The notes beneath the pieces were generated by a model that made no database searches, was not told the DNA's origin, and worked only from the letters and a program-made list of their open reading frames with translations. Shown here piece by piece: positions 51,601 to 59,183 of a DNA stretch of 64,000 nucleotides (positions are counted from its first letter, which is position 1; every line of letters starts with the position of its first letter). Origin of the DNA: UBA1181 sp045639525 (GTDB lineage: Bacteria; Bacteroidota; Bacteroidia; Bacteroidales; Paludibacteraceae). The translations under genes and the position numbers were made by a program. Location: contig JAZUDI010000044.1 of assembly GCA_045639525.1 (NCBI GenBank), positions 49,926 through 113,925 on the forward strand, read 5' to 3'.

Positions 51601-52682
51601 TTAGGGAACCCATAATTTTTAGAGAAGGAGAGTCCTGTCAGCTCATTGCCGCGATAACACCAGATGCCGGAATTTCTGGTACCGATCCAAAGATTTCCCT
51701 TGGGATCGGTGGTCATGCTGTAGATTTTACGGATTTCGGTTCCTACGGAATTATATGGCAACATGTTGTGGAGTTTCACCGTTGGTGTGATCTCCTCGTC
51801 GGTGTACCAAAGTCCGTATCCGTCGGTGGCGAACCAGTATCGTCCGTTCTTGTCCCTTAATACTTTGATCGTGTTGCCGAAAGGTGTCTTGAAAAGGGTA
51901 GGATCCTCTATGACATCCTCTTTGATGTCGAATATCCACATCTCTCTGGTCTGGTTGGTGATCAACAGTTGGTGGTCGTTGATTGGAATGATGTTGGATA
52001 TGAATCCGCAACCGTCTGACGGTGGGTCGCACGCTTTGATCAAACGCGCGTTTTTGTCGAGGATATAATATTTGTCGATGGAGCCGATCCAATATCGTCC
52101 ATATTTGTCGATGTACAGGCTCTTGGCGTATATGTCCTTTGTGTTTTGGTAGATTTCGTTGTTGCTACCGAATGTCTGTGTGGCTGGATCGTAAAGGAAA
52201 ATACCGCTAGTGGTCAATGCGAATCGTCTGCCATCGGCCGCTTCGTAGAAGCCTTCCGTCTCCTCGTATTTTTGTAACGTGTCGTAGATGGCGGGCATTT
52301 TGTCGATCAGGGAGTCCCTCTTTTGGTCATATTCCGCCATCAGGCCATAGTAACCGCCTATGTAGATGTTGTTGTTATCTCCAATATGGGTGATGAGCAC
52401 ATCCTCTCTGCGGAGTGATGGGTACTCTAATCTGTTGTAGTGTTTGAACTCCTTGCCGTCGAAACGGTCGAATCCGAAATCGGTGGCCATCCAAATGAAT
52501 CCATTGGTGTCGCAGGCCATGCTGTAGACCTTGTCGGAAATGAGTCCGTCCGCTGTGCTGAAATGGTCAAAACGACCATACTCCTGCGCCGACAAAGATG
52601 GGTGCAGAAAGGCTAGTATGGAGACGATTGTCCATACTTTAAGTGATGTTATTACGCTATGATTGTGTGTTGTGTCTTCCAT
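48666..52682 (-). CDS. hybrid two-component system sensor/regulator
   Basis: A 1338-residue one-protein phosphorelay, from an ATG at 52682 fixed by the -7 box just upstream. Signal peptide, then a periplasmic two-propeller sensor with repeated motifs such as GFIWMATDFGFDRFDG, GNLWIGTRNSGIWCY and GIIHFGTNDGFVSLD. A Y_Y_Y domain follows (YRYRLNGLKEEWTEIS). A transmembrane segment lies at about 775-797. Histidine kinase: H-box VVAHDLKNP with His near 837, ATPase GNAIKFTPTGG and GTGLGYKI. Receiver: LIVDDNPLI and DIILSDVEMP (Asp near 1125), with Lys in IPKPFS. AraC DNA-binding domain: last 100 residues. No SusC/SusD or glycoside hydrolase gene is near, so its regulon is elsewhere. Confidence 0.95.
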   Translation of the reverse strand: MEDTTHNHSVITSLKVWTIVSILAFLHPSLSAQEYGRFDHFSTADGLISDKVYSMACDTNGFIWMATDFGFDRFDGKEFKHYNRLEYPSLRREDVLITHIGDNNNIYIGGYYGLMAEYDQKRDSLIDKMPAIYDTLQKYEETEGFYEAADGRRFALTTSGIFLYDPATQTFGSNNEIYQNTKDIYAKSLYIDKYGRYWIGSIDKYYILDKNARLIKACDPPSDGCGFISNIIPINDHQLLITNQTREMWIFDIKEDVIEDPTLFKTPFGNTIKVLRDKNGRYWFATDGYGLWYTDEEITPTVKLHNMLPYNSVGTEIRKIYSMTTDPKGNLWIGTRNSGIWCYRGNELTGLSFSKNYGFPKIACTGVSEDKNGNLVIGSDGTGVYFVSPDFRDIKLVELENNNVCSVSTLENGDIVVPTWGGGTLIIDAQSKQVRTERFEGIHQASRSYFGANRYGKNLYICSAGDGLYQNIGGKGWQKITLMNDTIEPNKWVFKAVEDKFGNVWVLTTTDLWRISEGKCEHIKMELFCDDQHTYVTLADGICDKYGNFIAATDAGIIQVYAGNKFSERLDFAPICSYHSIQMDNNGIIWTSGNNGITRIDMANRTCRLLTDSRNNISSMRYFVFRSSCKDSNGIIHFGTNDGFVSLDPAHLTIDTTMSFMAFSDLYIGNHKVKRGTGPLEKYNLGEGELVLAYNQTDITLLYDAIDYTEFDPIQYRYRLNGLKEEWTEISGKKSIQFSHIPTGSYTLTIEAFRNNKDCQPRQIELKIKVLPPWWEALWFRVLLGVVALLLIGGLILLRVRRLMTSKRELEQKVNERTSELKEALNDKDRLISVVAHDLKNPMFAIVGALENLTSREASLSDEERQRITSGTYDSAKALQNEMLKILDWAQSKKEDISCHPTDVDVQHTVINVSLLLANLIEKKGIQLVRENNVTHFAYADPRMLEAVIRNLIGNAIKFTPTGGTISILSWMDNKNIKIAVKDTGVGMNDAQIEALKNGEETISQKGTDNESGTGLGYKICKNYILRNNGSMDLESKLGEGTTITITLPASTRKIEIKEEYKIDDRKKETDYSILTGNTALIVDDNPLICDNLKTLLASYLNVIVANNGKEALSLAEQHMPDIILSDVEMPIMNGIEMSRVIDQTDSIAHIPLLFLSARNEDSDRLLGLKSGAVDYIPKPFSPEELLIKVCNILLNRQKTQNHLLTQMMKQSSEEEGETQSESSEKREEKVNPFVKQFLAVIEKRYMESDISVEDIAKEMYLSKSTLTRRTNSIIGKTPLELLNEFRLNEALRRLKEADSETQISDIAYNVGFSDPAYFSRRFREYFGYKPSQVINKN

Positions 52683-52703
52683 GTCGCGTAAAAATGTGTC
52701 TTG

Positions 52704-52711
52704 CAAATATA
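52704..52711 (-). promoter_or_regulatory. -7 box of hybrid two-component gene
   Basis: Minus strand TATATTTG; start near 52697, leader about 15 bases. It rules out the in-frame ATG at 52706. Confidence 0.65.
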
Positions 52712-52864
52712 TAAAAAATAGTGAGTTAGCAATCTTTTTTTACGTGGTTCTGTTTGATTTTTTTAGTAGATGCTTCCCCGTGTTGTTATCTCCTCTCGGA
52801 ATTGCGACGCATGTGTGATGTGGTGACGTTACAGCAAACGGTTCGGTAGTATTGGTTTGTGGCG

Positions 52865-52899
52865 AAAAAAAACACTTGTCGCGCGTGCGGCAAGTGTTT
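52865..52899 (-). terminator. intrinsic terminator after SH3 gene
   Basis: Minus strand AAACACTTG (52899-52891) pairs with CAAGTGTTT (52878-52870), followed by a run of T residues. Confidence 0.88.
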
Positions 52900-52924
52900 A
52901 TGATTTTTAATCTTAATCCAGAGA

Positions 52925-53155
52925 TTAGAACTTTAGCGCATCAATATCAGCGTTAGATACCTCCTTGAGAGTAAGGTAATCAGCAGATGCGTAAGCTGTT
53001 TGACCATTGAAGCTAAGAGTAGCCCAACCATCATTAATATTTGATACCTCAACCTCAGTTCCCTTTGCAAGCTTTCCTACAACCTCGCAGTTAGTGTTAG
53101 GCTCCTTTCTAACGTTCAAGTTAGAAGACTTTGTTGTTACGATATAAATTGCCAT
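52925..53155 (-). CDS. small bacterial SH3 domain protein
   Basis: A 76-residue protein that is almost entirely one SH3b domain: LNVRKEPNTNCEVVGKLAKGTEVEV, then GWATLSFNGQTAYASADYLT. No signal peptide is visible (MAIYIVTTKSSN), so it would be cytoplasmic unless exported in an unusual way, whereas most SH3b domains act on cell wall. It lies between a terminator upstream (53177-53215) and its own terminator. I could not find a consensus -7 box, so it may be read through from the lipoprotein gene upstream. Role unknown. Confidence 0.8.
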   Translation of the reverse strand: MAIYIVTTKSSNLNVRKEPNTNCEVVGKLAKGTEVEVSNINDGWATLSFNGQTAYASADYLTLKEVSNADIDALKF

Positions 53156-53176
53156 GATTTAAAGTGTTTTTTTGTT

Positions 53177-53215
53177 AAAAAATGAGAGAACACTGGAGAA
53201 GTCTCCAATGTTCTC
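53177..53215 (-). terminator. intrinsic terminator after small lipoprotein gene
   Basis: On the minus strand GAGAACA-TTGGAG and CTCCAGTG-TTCTC form a long stem with one mismatch (between 53215 and 53186), followed by TCA and a T run. Confidence 0.8.
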
Positions 53216-53235
53216 CTTAAAATCCAATCTACTGA

Positions 53236-53586
53236 TTAGTTGTTCTTAGACTTAACGAGGTCAGCGATCTCGTTGAAAGCAGCCTTGATAGCAGCTTGCT
53301 CGTCCTCGCTCATCTCGGCAGCCTTGCTCTCGAATTGAGCCTTAACCTCTGTAAGCTTAGCAACTAGAGAAGCGACATCCTCCTTTGTTGCAGCCTCTGC
53401 AGCAACCTTGATAGCCTCCAAAGCAGTCTTGATCTCTTGAGAAGCAGCGCTCTCAACTTTTGCAGCAACCTCTTCTACAACATTCTCAACTGGAGCCTCA
53501 ACTGGAGCCTCAACCTTAGCTTCCTTCTTGCAAGAAGAAGCCAAAAGTGCCAATACAGCAGCACTGATGAATAAAACTTTCTTCAT
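53236..53586 (-). CDS. small Ala/Glu-rich helical lipoprotein
   Basis: A 116-residue lipoprotein (LLASSC, lipidated at Cys19). After a Glu/Pro/Val-rich stretch with a repeat (EAPVEAPVENVVEEV), the rest is predicted to be helical (IKTALEAIKVAAEAATKEDVASLVAKLTEV). The composition is Ala, Glu, Lys and Val with no aromatic residues except Phe, like a coiled-coil wall or membrane spacer. Codons are strongly biased, so it is likely abundant. It has its own promoter and terminator. No function is known to me. Confidence 0.75.
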   Translation of the reverse strand: MKKVLFISAAVLALLASSCKKEAKVEAPVEAPVENVVEEVAAKVESAASQEIKTALEAIKVAAEAATKEDVASLVAKLTEVKAQFESKAAEMSEDEQAAIKAAFNEIADLVKSKNN

Positions 53587-53651
53587 TTTTTTTGATGTTT
53601 ATAAATTAACTGTTTACTGAACTTTTAAGCGTTGTAATTATTTAATATTTG

Positions 53652-53659
53652 CAAAGATA
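53652..53659 (-). promoter_or_regulatory. -7 box of small lipoprotein gene
   Basis: Minus strand TATCTTTG; start near 53645, leader about 58 bases. Confidence 0.65.
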
Positions 53660-53811
53660 AAAAAATCTGTGATTTCATAGATGTTTTGTCGTGATTTTTT
53701 GGGAAATTGTTTGAGAATAATTTAAAACAAAATTTAACGAGCAAAGGAAAAATGTATTATACGACAAAACTTTGATTGATGGTTGGGCGGGTGGGTGATT
53801 TTTCCCCAACT

Positions 53812-53890
53812 CTTCATTGGCTTCATCGAACCACTAAGTTTCTTATTCCTTAATTCTTAATTGGCTTCGCCGAACTTCGTTTCTTAATTC
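53812..53890. repeat. degenerate tandem repeat, also found near 48637-48675
   Basis: CTTCATTGGCTTCATCGAA...GTTTCTTATTC (53812-53848) is followed by CTTAATTGGCTTCGCCGAACTTCGTTTCTTAATTC in positions 53856-53890. A third copy, CTTAATTGACTTCTTCGAACTTATGTTTCTTAATTC in positions 48637-48672, overlaps the end of the hybrid two-component gene. The shared core is TTGRCTTC-n-TCGAAC and TTTCTTA-TTC. This looks like a dispersed intergenic element. Confidence 0.55.
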
Positions 53891-53931
53891 TAAAATCGTA
53901 ACTTCGCGTCACAATTATATCGTCTATATTT

Positions 53932-55017
53932 ATGTCAAAGGGCAAAGTGTTAATGGCTATGAGCGGGGGCATCGATAGTACGATGTCCGCTGTGTTGTTG
54001 CAGGAGCAGGGTTACGAATTGGTTGGTGTCACCTATCGTACTTGGGATAGTATGAAGGAGAGTTGCATCGCCAAGGAGAAGGGCTGTTGTACCATTGACG
54101 CCATCATGGAGGCGAAACGCATGGCCGAACGGTTGGGCTTCGAACACCATATCATTGATTTCCGCGAGAAGTTCCGCGAATCGGTTATCCAAGATTTCAT
54201 AGACCAATATATGAATGGTTTTACCCCCAATCCTTGCGTGCTTTGCAACGCCACGATCAAGTGGGGCAAGTTGATGGAGGTGGCCGACGAGCTGGGCTGT
54301 GACTACATCGCTACAGGACACTATGCGCGCATCGTATCGGAGGGTGGACATCACTATTTGAGCAATGCTGCGGATACTTTGAAAGACCAGACCTATTTCC
54401 TATGGCGCATCAAGGAGTCTTTCCTGAAACGCACGCTCTTTCCGTTGGGCGATTATACCAAATTGCAGGTAAGGGCGATGGCGAAGGAGCGTGGTTACGA
54501 AAAGCTCTCCACCAAGAGCGAGAGTCAGGAGATTTGTTTCGTTCCGAACGATGATTATCGTAGCTTCCTCAAAGAGAACGTCCCTGATTTTGACCAAAAA
54601 TGCGTGGCTGGTGAATTTGTGGATATGCAAGGACGAAAAATCGGCAAGCATGAAGGTTTCCAGAATTATACCATCGGACAACGGAAGGGGTTGAAGGTAG
54701 CCTTCGGAGAGCCACGCTATGTGGCTGGTATCAACGCGAAGAAAAATATTGTGAAGTTGGGCGAGCGGGATGATCTGTTCTGCTCTTCCCTCAAGGCGCG
54801 CGGCTGTCAATTCGTGGATGTGGCGCAGTTGCAGGCGAATCCTCGCGTGGAGGCCCGTATCCGTTATAGAAGTGAAGCCACTCCCGCTACCGTGGAGACC
54901 GATGGCGTGAAATTGAAGGTGACCTTTGATACTCCTGTCTGGGGCGTTACTCCCGGACAATCCGTCGTGCTTTACCAAGACGGCAAGGTCGTTGGGGGCG
55001 GTGTAATTATCAAATAA
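53932..55017 (+). CDS. mnmA: tRNA-specific 2-thiouridylase
   Basis: MnmA adds sulfur to U34 of tRNAs for Lys, Glu and Gln. The 361-residue protein shows the ATP-binding MSGGIDSTMSA (10-20), the first catalytic Cys102 in NPCVLCNATIKWG, ATGHYAR, DQTYFLWRI and the second catalytic Cys202 in ESQEICFVPNDDYRSFL. A Cys-rich insert (CIAKEKGCCTIDA, about 45-57) is typical of one of the two MnmA forms of Bacteroidota. The enzyme is complete. It stands alone and ends at a terminator facing the LysM gene. Confidence 0.95.
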   Translation: MSKGKVLMAMSGGIDSTMSAVLLQEQGYELVGVTYRTWDSMKESCIAKEKGCCTIDAIMEAKRMAERLGFEHHIIDFREKFRESVIQDFIDQYMNGFTPNPCVLCNATIKWGKLMEVADELGCDYIATGHYARIVSEGGHHYLSNAADTLKDQTYFLWRIKESFLKRTLFPLGDYTKLQVRAMAKERGYEKLSTKSESQEICFVPNDDYRSFLKENVPDFDQKCVAGEFVDMQGRKIGKHEGFQNYTIGQRKGLKVAFGEPRYVAGINAKKNIVKLGERDDLFCSSLKARGCQFVDVAQLQANPRVEARIRYRSEATPATVETDGVKLKVTFDTPVWGVTPGQSVVLYQDGKVVGGGVIIK

Positions 55018-55115
55018 TTAAAGTTTTTTTGCACGGGGAAAGACTGTTATGGATCCCTTTCTAAGGATTATAAGATCTCTCTAACCACGAAAAGGTTTTA
55101 TCCTTTGTGAAATAG

Positions 55116-55158
55116 AAGAAGCGCGATTGCCCAAGGCGACCGCGCTTCTTTTTGTTTT
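55116..55158 (+). terminator. terminator between mnmA and LysM gene
   Basis: AAGAAGCGCG (55116-55125) pairs with CGCGCTTCTT (55141-55150), followed by T residues on the plus strand; on the minus strand the T tract is weaker, so its use there is uncertain. Confidence 0.75.
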
Positions 55159-55171
55159 GAAAGTAATATCT

Positions 55172-56548
55172 CTATTTGATCTTCAACTTTTGTCCCACTT
55201 TGATCTTGTCGGACTTCAATCCGTTCCATTTCTTTAATTGAGCGACGGTGACCTTTCTCTTCTTGGCGATGGACGAGAGGGAATCTCCCTTCTTTACCAC
55301 ATAGATGCCTTTGACAGCACCGCCGCCTCCACCTCCTCGGAAATATGGATCTGCTTGGGCAGGCAACACCACTGCCCTGTTGACATTGAAGGAGTCTGCC
55401 TTGTAGGCGATGATCGAGTCCTTCTGGTCGATGAAACTGCCGATGCTTCTTTGCGGCAAGCAGAGGGTATAGGTCTCTCCATTTCCTGGAATGATATCCT
55501 TCCGGTATTGGGGATTGAGGCTACGCAATAGTTTCACATCAAGGTTCATTACATTGGCGATTTGCTCCAAGTGGATACGCTCCTTCACCTTGATTGTGTC
55601 GCAAAGGACTGGCATCTGCATCTTGGCAGGACAGATGTTGTGCTCCTTGTAGTAGGTCATGGCATAGGTGGCGGCGATGAAGGCCGGCACATAACCTCTG
55701 GTCTCCATAGGGAGGTATGGATAGATGGCCCAGTAGTCCTTCTTGCCTCCAGCGCGTTTGATGGCTTTGTTCACATTGCCGGGACCACAGTTGTAGGCTG
55801 CGATCACCAACGACCAGTCTCCATAAATCTTGTAGAGGTCACGGAGAAATTTGACGGCCGCGTTGGTTGCCTTGATAGGATCGCGGCGGTCGTCGATCAG
55901 GCTATTGCCGTCCAACCCGTAGATCTTGCCTGTACCGTACATGAATTGCCATAGGCCGGAAGCTCCAGCGCGGGAGAAGGCGGATGGATTCAATGCGGAT
56001 TCGATGACGGGGAGGTACTTCAACTCGATAGGGAGCCCCGCAGCGTCAAGCGCTTGCTCGAAAATAGGGAAGTAATACTCTCCGATACCTAGCATGTTCT
56101 CCACTTGCTTGCGTCTTTTTAAAACATATAGTTCAATATGTTTTTTGACGATAGGGTTGTAGGTGAGTTCCATCACAGCGGGAATTTTCTGTAAGCGGGC
56201 GATATAGACCTCGTCGCTGCATCCTTCACCGATGCTGTCGGATACACATTTGCGTTTTTTAGGTGTGATGATGACCGATTGGTAATACTCGTTGAGCAGA
56301 CTATCCATTTCACTGTCGAATCCGACAGGAAGATCCAAGAAATTCTTTTCTGGCGTTTTTGCGTTAGCCGATTCGATGGAATCCATTAGGGCCAAGTCCG
56401 CTTGCTCCTGGTTTTCCTCCTCTTGAGCGGCCTCTTCTTGTGCCGTGTTTTCATCCTCTACCGCGATTGCCTCTCCTTCGCCCTCTTGGGCCATAGCGCT
56501 TGTCGCAAAAAATATTGCCACAAGAAATGCCGAAAAATGCTTTAACAT
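55172..56548 (-). CDS. MltD-like lytic transglycosylase with LysM domain
   Basis: A 458-residue exported enzyme (signal peptide to ATSAMAQ, residue 21) that cleaves peptidoglycan glycan strands. A Glu/Ala-rich region follows the signal. The transglycosylase domain carries Glu183 in LPVIESALNPSAFSRAGASGLWQFM, the catalytic residue and the invariant S-x-x-G-A-x-G-L-W-Q, plus VIAAYNCGPGNVNKAI and AFIAATYAM. One LysM domain ends the protein (about 413-457, YVVKKGDSLSSIAKKRKVTVAQLKKWNG in part), binding the wall. It is the last gene of the parA-parB-DUF5683 series, an arrangement common in Bacteroidales. Confidence 0.94.
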   Translation of the reverse strand: MLKHFSAFLVAIFFATSAMAQEGEGEAIAVEDENTAQEEAAQEEENQEQADLALMDSIESANAKTPEKNFLDLPVGFDSEMDSLLNEYYQSVIITPKKRKCVSDSIGEGCSDEVYIARLQKIPAVMELTYNPIVKKHIELYVLKRRKQVENMLGIGEYYFPIFEQALDAAGLPIELKYLPVIESALNPSAFSRAGASGLWQFMYGTGKIYGLDGNSLIDDRRDPIKATNAAVKFLRDLYKIYGDWSLVIAAYNCGPGNVNKAIKRAGGKKDYWAIYPYLPMETRGYVPAFIAATYAMTYYKEHNICPAKMQMPVLCDTIKVKERIHLEQIANVMNLDVKLLRSLNPQYRKDIIPGNGETYTLCLPQRSIGSFIDQKDSIIAYKADSFNVNRAVVLPAQADPYFRGGGGGGAVKGIYVVKKGDSLSSIAKKRKVTVAQLKKWNGLKSDKIKVGQKLKIK

Positions 56549-56624
56549 TATCTCCTTCTCTTTCGGGGTTTGCTGCCCCTTGTTATTATTGTCTGCTCTA
56601 AGCCGAACTATGCGCAGTTCAACA

Positions 56625-57362
56625 TTAGAATTTTATACTACACTGCATTCCGAACGACCTGGTTTTGAACCCTTCGCCGGTGTCGAATCTGTTGATTACG
56701 GGTTCTACCCTCAAAGATAGGTCGTTTGACACGGTGAAATCGTAAAGGTGTGCGTCGACGAAGGCGTCAACGGCTGTTACCATATACAACAATACCATGG
56801 CGAAAATACTCATATCTCTGGTTCGACGGTAATTATTCGTTTTTGATTTTAATGTGTTGGTCAACCAAGATTGAGACCCGTCGTAAGTGGGGTAGAGGCT
56901 TAGGTAACTATTGGTTTTAGGGTCGCTGTCGATGATGTCGTGGTAGGCGTTCCTGTAGTCGTTGTACATTCTGCCATTCCAGGAGATCAAGTAAGTGCAA
57001 GCCAACATACCTCCGTAAACGATAGGCAGTTTCCAGTAACTTCTATTGTAGATTTGTCCCAATCCTGGACATACGATGGAGTACCAGGTGGCACGTTTGG
57101 GGTCGGGCATAAATGCGCCTTTGTCTATCCTGAGTCTGCGCTCCCTCTTAACCTCTTGGTTGGATGTCGCGTGGACTTCCTGCACCACCTCCGCGGAGAT
57201 GGGGATCGCACCCTCTTCAACCACCTCCATGACCACCTTTCTTTGCTCCTCGTTTGAAAGGGAATCTGCCACATGCAACGAATCGGCCACTTGCGCATGA
57301 ATGTTTGATGATCCAGCGTAAACGGCGATAAGAAGGGTGATTATGAAACGGATTGCTCTCAA
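56625..57362 (-). CDS. DUF5683 protein
   Basis: A 245-residue protein with signal peptide or N-terminal anchor (RFIITLLIAVYAGSS). Its DUF5683 core is WYSIVCPGLGQIYNRSYWKLPIVYGGMLACTYLISWNGRMYNDYRNAY, recognisable from PGLGQIYNRSYWKLPIVYGG (about 114-133). There are two hydrophobic segments, one here and one at VLLYMVTAVDAFVDAHL. It lies 7 bases after parB, as is normal for the family in Bacteroidota, so a part in chromosome or envelope organisation is possible but unproven. Confidence 0.88.
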   Translation of the reverse strand: MRAIRFIITLLIAVYAGSSNIHAQVADSLHVADSLSNEEQRKVVMEVVEEGAIPISAEVVQEVHATSNQEVKRERRLRIDKGAFMPDPKRATWYSIVCPGLGQIYNRSYWKLPIVYGGMLACTYLISWNGRMYNDYRNAYHDIIDSDPKTNSYLSLYPTYDGSQSWLTNTLKSKTNNYRRTRDMSIFAMVLLYMVTAVDAFVDAHLYDFTVSNDLSLRVEPVINRFDTGEGFKTRSFGMQCSIKF

Positions 57363-57369
57363 TTGATTA

Positions 57370-58266
57370 TTAGGATTTTTTGATTGAGTCTAATAGCGTG
57401 AATATTTTCATCATCTCGTCATCATCCTTGAACTCGATGGTGATCTTTCCCTTTCCTTTGTCGTTGCAGGTCATGTTGATCGTTGTGCCGAAAAGGTCTG
57501 AGAGCTTATTCTTCATCTCGGAGTAATCCACTGATGAGGACGATTTTCCCGTTTTTTTCTGTTTGCTCTTTCCGGTTCCGTTGCCCTCGCGGATCTCTTT
57601 GGCGATCTCCTCTACTTTGCGGACAGATAACCCCTCTGAGATGATTTGGTTGTAAACTTTGATTTGGGAAGCGGCATCCTCTATGCCCATCAATGCGCGG
57701 GCGTGTCCCATCTCGATCTTCTTGTCCTTCACTGCCATTTGGATCTCTGCAGGTAAGCGCAATAGGCGTAGATAGTTCGCTACTGTCGCGCGCTTTTTGC
57801 CGACACGCTCGCTCAATTGGTCTTGCGTATAGTCGCACTTGTCCATAAGGTTTTGATAGGCGAGCGCCTCCTCGATGGCGTTTAGGTCTTCACGTTGGAT
57901 ATTCTCGATGAGGGCCATCTCCATCAATTCGTTCTCGTTCACCTCTCTGATGTAGGCGGGAATTGATTTCAAACCGGCGATTTGAGAGGCTCTGAATCGA
58001 CGCTCTCCGGCAATGATCTGATACTTGCCTTCCTCCTGCTTGCGGAGCGTGATGGGTTGTACGACACCGATTTGTTTGATGGAATCCGCTAACTCGTTCA
58101 ACGCCTCTTCGTCGAAGTTGCGACGTGGTTGGTCTGGGTTCGCCTCTATTTCTTCGATGTTGATCTCGTTGATGGATGATGCGCCGGATGTTTTTACATC
58201 CATTTCATCATTGGTAGGAATCAAAGAGTCGATTCCTCTGTTCAAACCTCCGAATTTTTTTGCCAT
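57370..58266 (-). CDS. parB: chromosome partitioning protein ParB
   Basis: ParB (Spo0J) binds parS, spreads as a CTP-dependent clamp, and directs origin segregation with ParA. The 298-residue protein shows IEANPDQPRRNFDEEAL (about 38-54), the CTP-binding box GERRFRASQIAGL, and a helix-turn-helix in DQLSERVGKKRATVANYLRLLRLP. A Lys/Ser linker follows and a C-terminal dimerisation domain (NMTCNDKGKGKITIEFKDD). It starts 2 bases after the parA stop. I did not see a good parS sequence in the window. Confidence 0.96.
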   Translation of the reverse strand: MAKKFGGLNRGIDSLIPTNDEMDVKTSGASSINEINIEEIEANPDQPRRNFDEEALNELADSIKQIGVVQPITLRKQEEGKYQIIAGERRFRASQIAGLKSIPAYIREVNENELMEMALIENIQREDLNAIEEALAYQNLMDKCDYTQDQLSERVGKKRATVANYLRLLRLPAEIQMAVKDKKIEMGHARALMGIEDAASQIKVYNQIISEGLSVRKVEEIAKEIREGNGTGKSKQKKTGKSSSSVDYSEMKNKLSDLFGTTINMTCNDKGKGKITIEFKDDDEMMKIFTLLDSIKKS

Positions 58267-58268
58267 AG

Positions 58269-59054
58269 TTATGCTTCTGGATTAGCGTTTCTGGAATTTC
58301 TGATAATCACCTCGTTGGCGAGGCTCATGTAGTTGATGGCACCACGGGAGTCCGCATCATAGGTGATGACTGGCTTGCCGTAACTTGGTGCTTCACTTAG
58401 ACGGACATTCCTTTGGATGATGGTGTCGAATACCATATCCTTGAAGTTCTTTCTGACATCTTCCACCACCATTCTATTGAGGGTGGTACGTGCGTCGTAC
58501 ATGGTCAAAAGGAATCCCTCGATCTCCAATCCAGGGTTCAATTTGCTCTTGACCAACTTGATGGTGGAGAGCAACTTCGCGATTCCCTCCAATGCGAAGA
58601 ACTCACATTGTACCGGTATGATGATGGAGTCTGCCGCTGTCAATGAGTTGATGGTGATCAAACCCAGGGAAGGACAACAATCGATGAGGATGTAATCGTA
58701 ATCCTTTCGCAATGTCTCCAACATATTCTTCATGTATTTTTCTCTGTCTTTGAGGTTGATCATCTCCACCTCAGCTCCTACCAAATCCACGTGAGATGGT
58801 ATGATTTTGAGATTGTCCAATTCGGTGTCGTAGATAGCCTCGTGTGGGTCGATTTCGCCAGAGATGCATTCGTACACAGTCTTTTTGAGTTTACGGACAT
58901 CCAATCCCAAACCGGACGATGCATTGGCCTGTGGATCAGCGTCCACAATCAACACTTTTTTCTCCAGTACTGCCAATGAGGCAGCCAAATTTACAGCGGT
59001 TGTGGTCTTTCCCACACCACCTTTTTGATTTGCGATTGCTATAATCTTTCCCAT
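58269..59054 (-). CDS. parA: chromosome partitioning ATPase ParA
   Basis: A 261-residue ParA/Soj with the deviant Walker A QKGGVGKTTTAVNLAASLA (10-28), DADPQANASSGLG, the Walker B region YILIDCCPSLGLITINSL and a DNA-binding basic part. It lacks the N-terminal helix-turn-helix of plasmid types, so it is chromosomal. It is the first gene of the par unit. A near-consensus -7 box TATATTCG (minus strand, 59079-59086) lies about 25 bases upstream of the start. Confidence 0.96.
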   Translation of the reverse strand: MGKIIAIANQKGGVGKTTTAVNLAASLAVLEKKVLIVDADPQANASSGLGLDVRKLKKTVYECISGEIDPHEAIYDTELDNLKIIPSHVDLVGAEVEMINLKDREKYMKNMLETLRKDYDYILIDCCPSLGLITINSLTAADSIIIPVQCEFFALEGIAKLLSTIKLVKSKLNPGLEIEGFLLTMYDARTTLNRMVVEDVRKNFKDMVFDTIIQRNVRLSEAPSYGKPVITYDADSRGAINYMSLANEVIIRNSRNANPEA

Positions 59055-59183
59055 AAGGACTTGAAGTTTTGTTTTACGCGAATATATATAAAATTTTACA
59101 ATTCGCCCCTTAATAACCCTTGGTGGCGGGTTAAAAAGGATTAACAGGTTTTCAACAATGGGTGTAGTTCCCAGCGGTTGCCC

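Larger units (their letters stand above)
53587..53931. other. intergenic region with promoter and degenerate tandem repeat
   Basis: These 345 bases contain the lipoprotein promoter (53652-53659), a degenerate tandem repeat (53812-53890) and a near-consensus -7 box TAACTTCG (53899-53906) that could drive mnmA. No gene is seen. Confidence 0.55.

Noticed and set aside
59060..59095. TGTTTTACGCGAAT as a possible parS site next to parA
   Set aside because: Only about 11 of 16 positions match the usual TGTTTCACGTGAAACA and the dyad is not preserved.
59100..59183. AT-rich DNA with TTAACAGG near parA as a replication origin
   Set aside because: No DnaA boxes of TTATCCACA type and no dnaA gene in the window.
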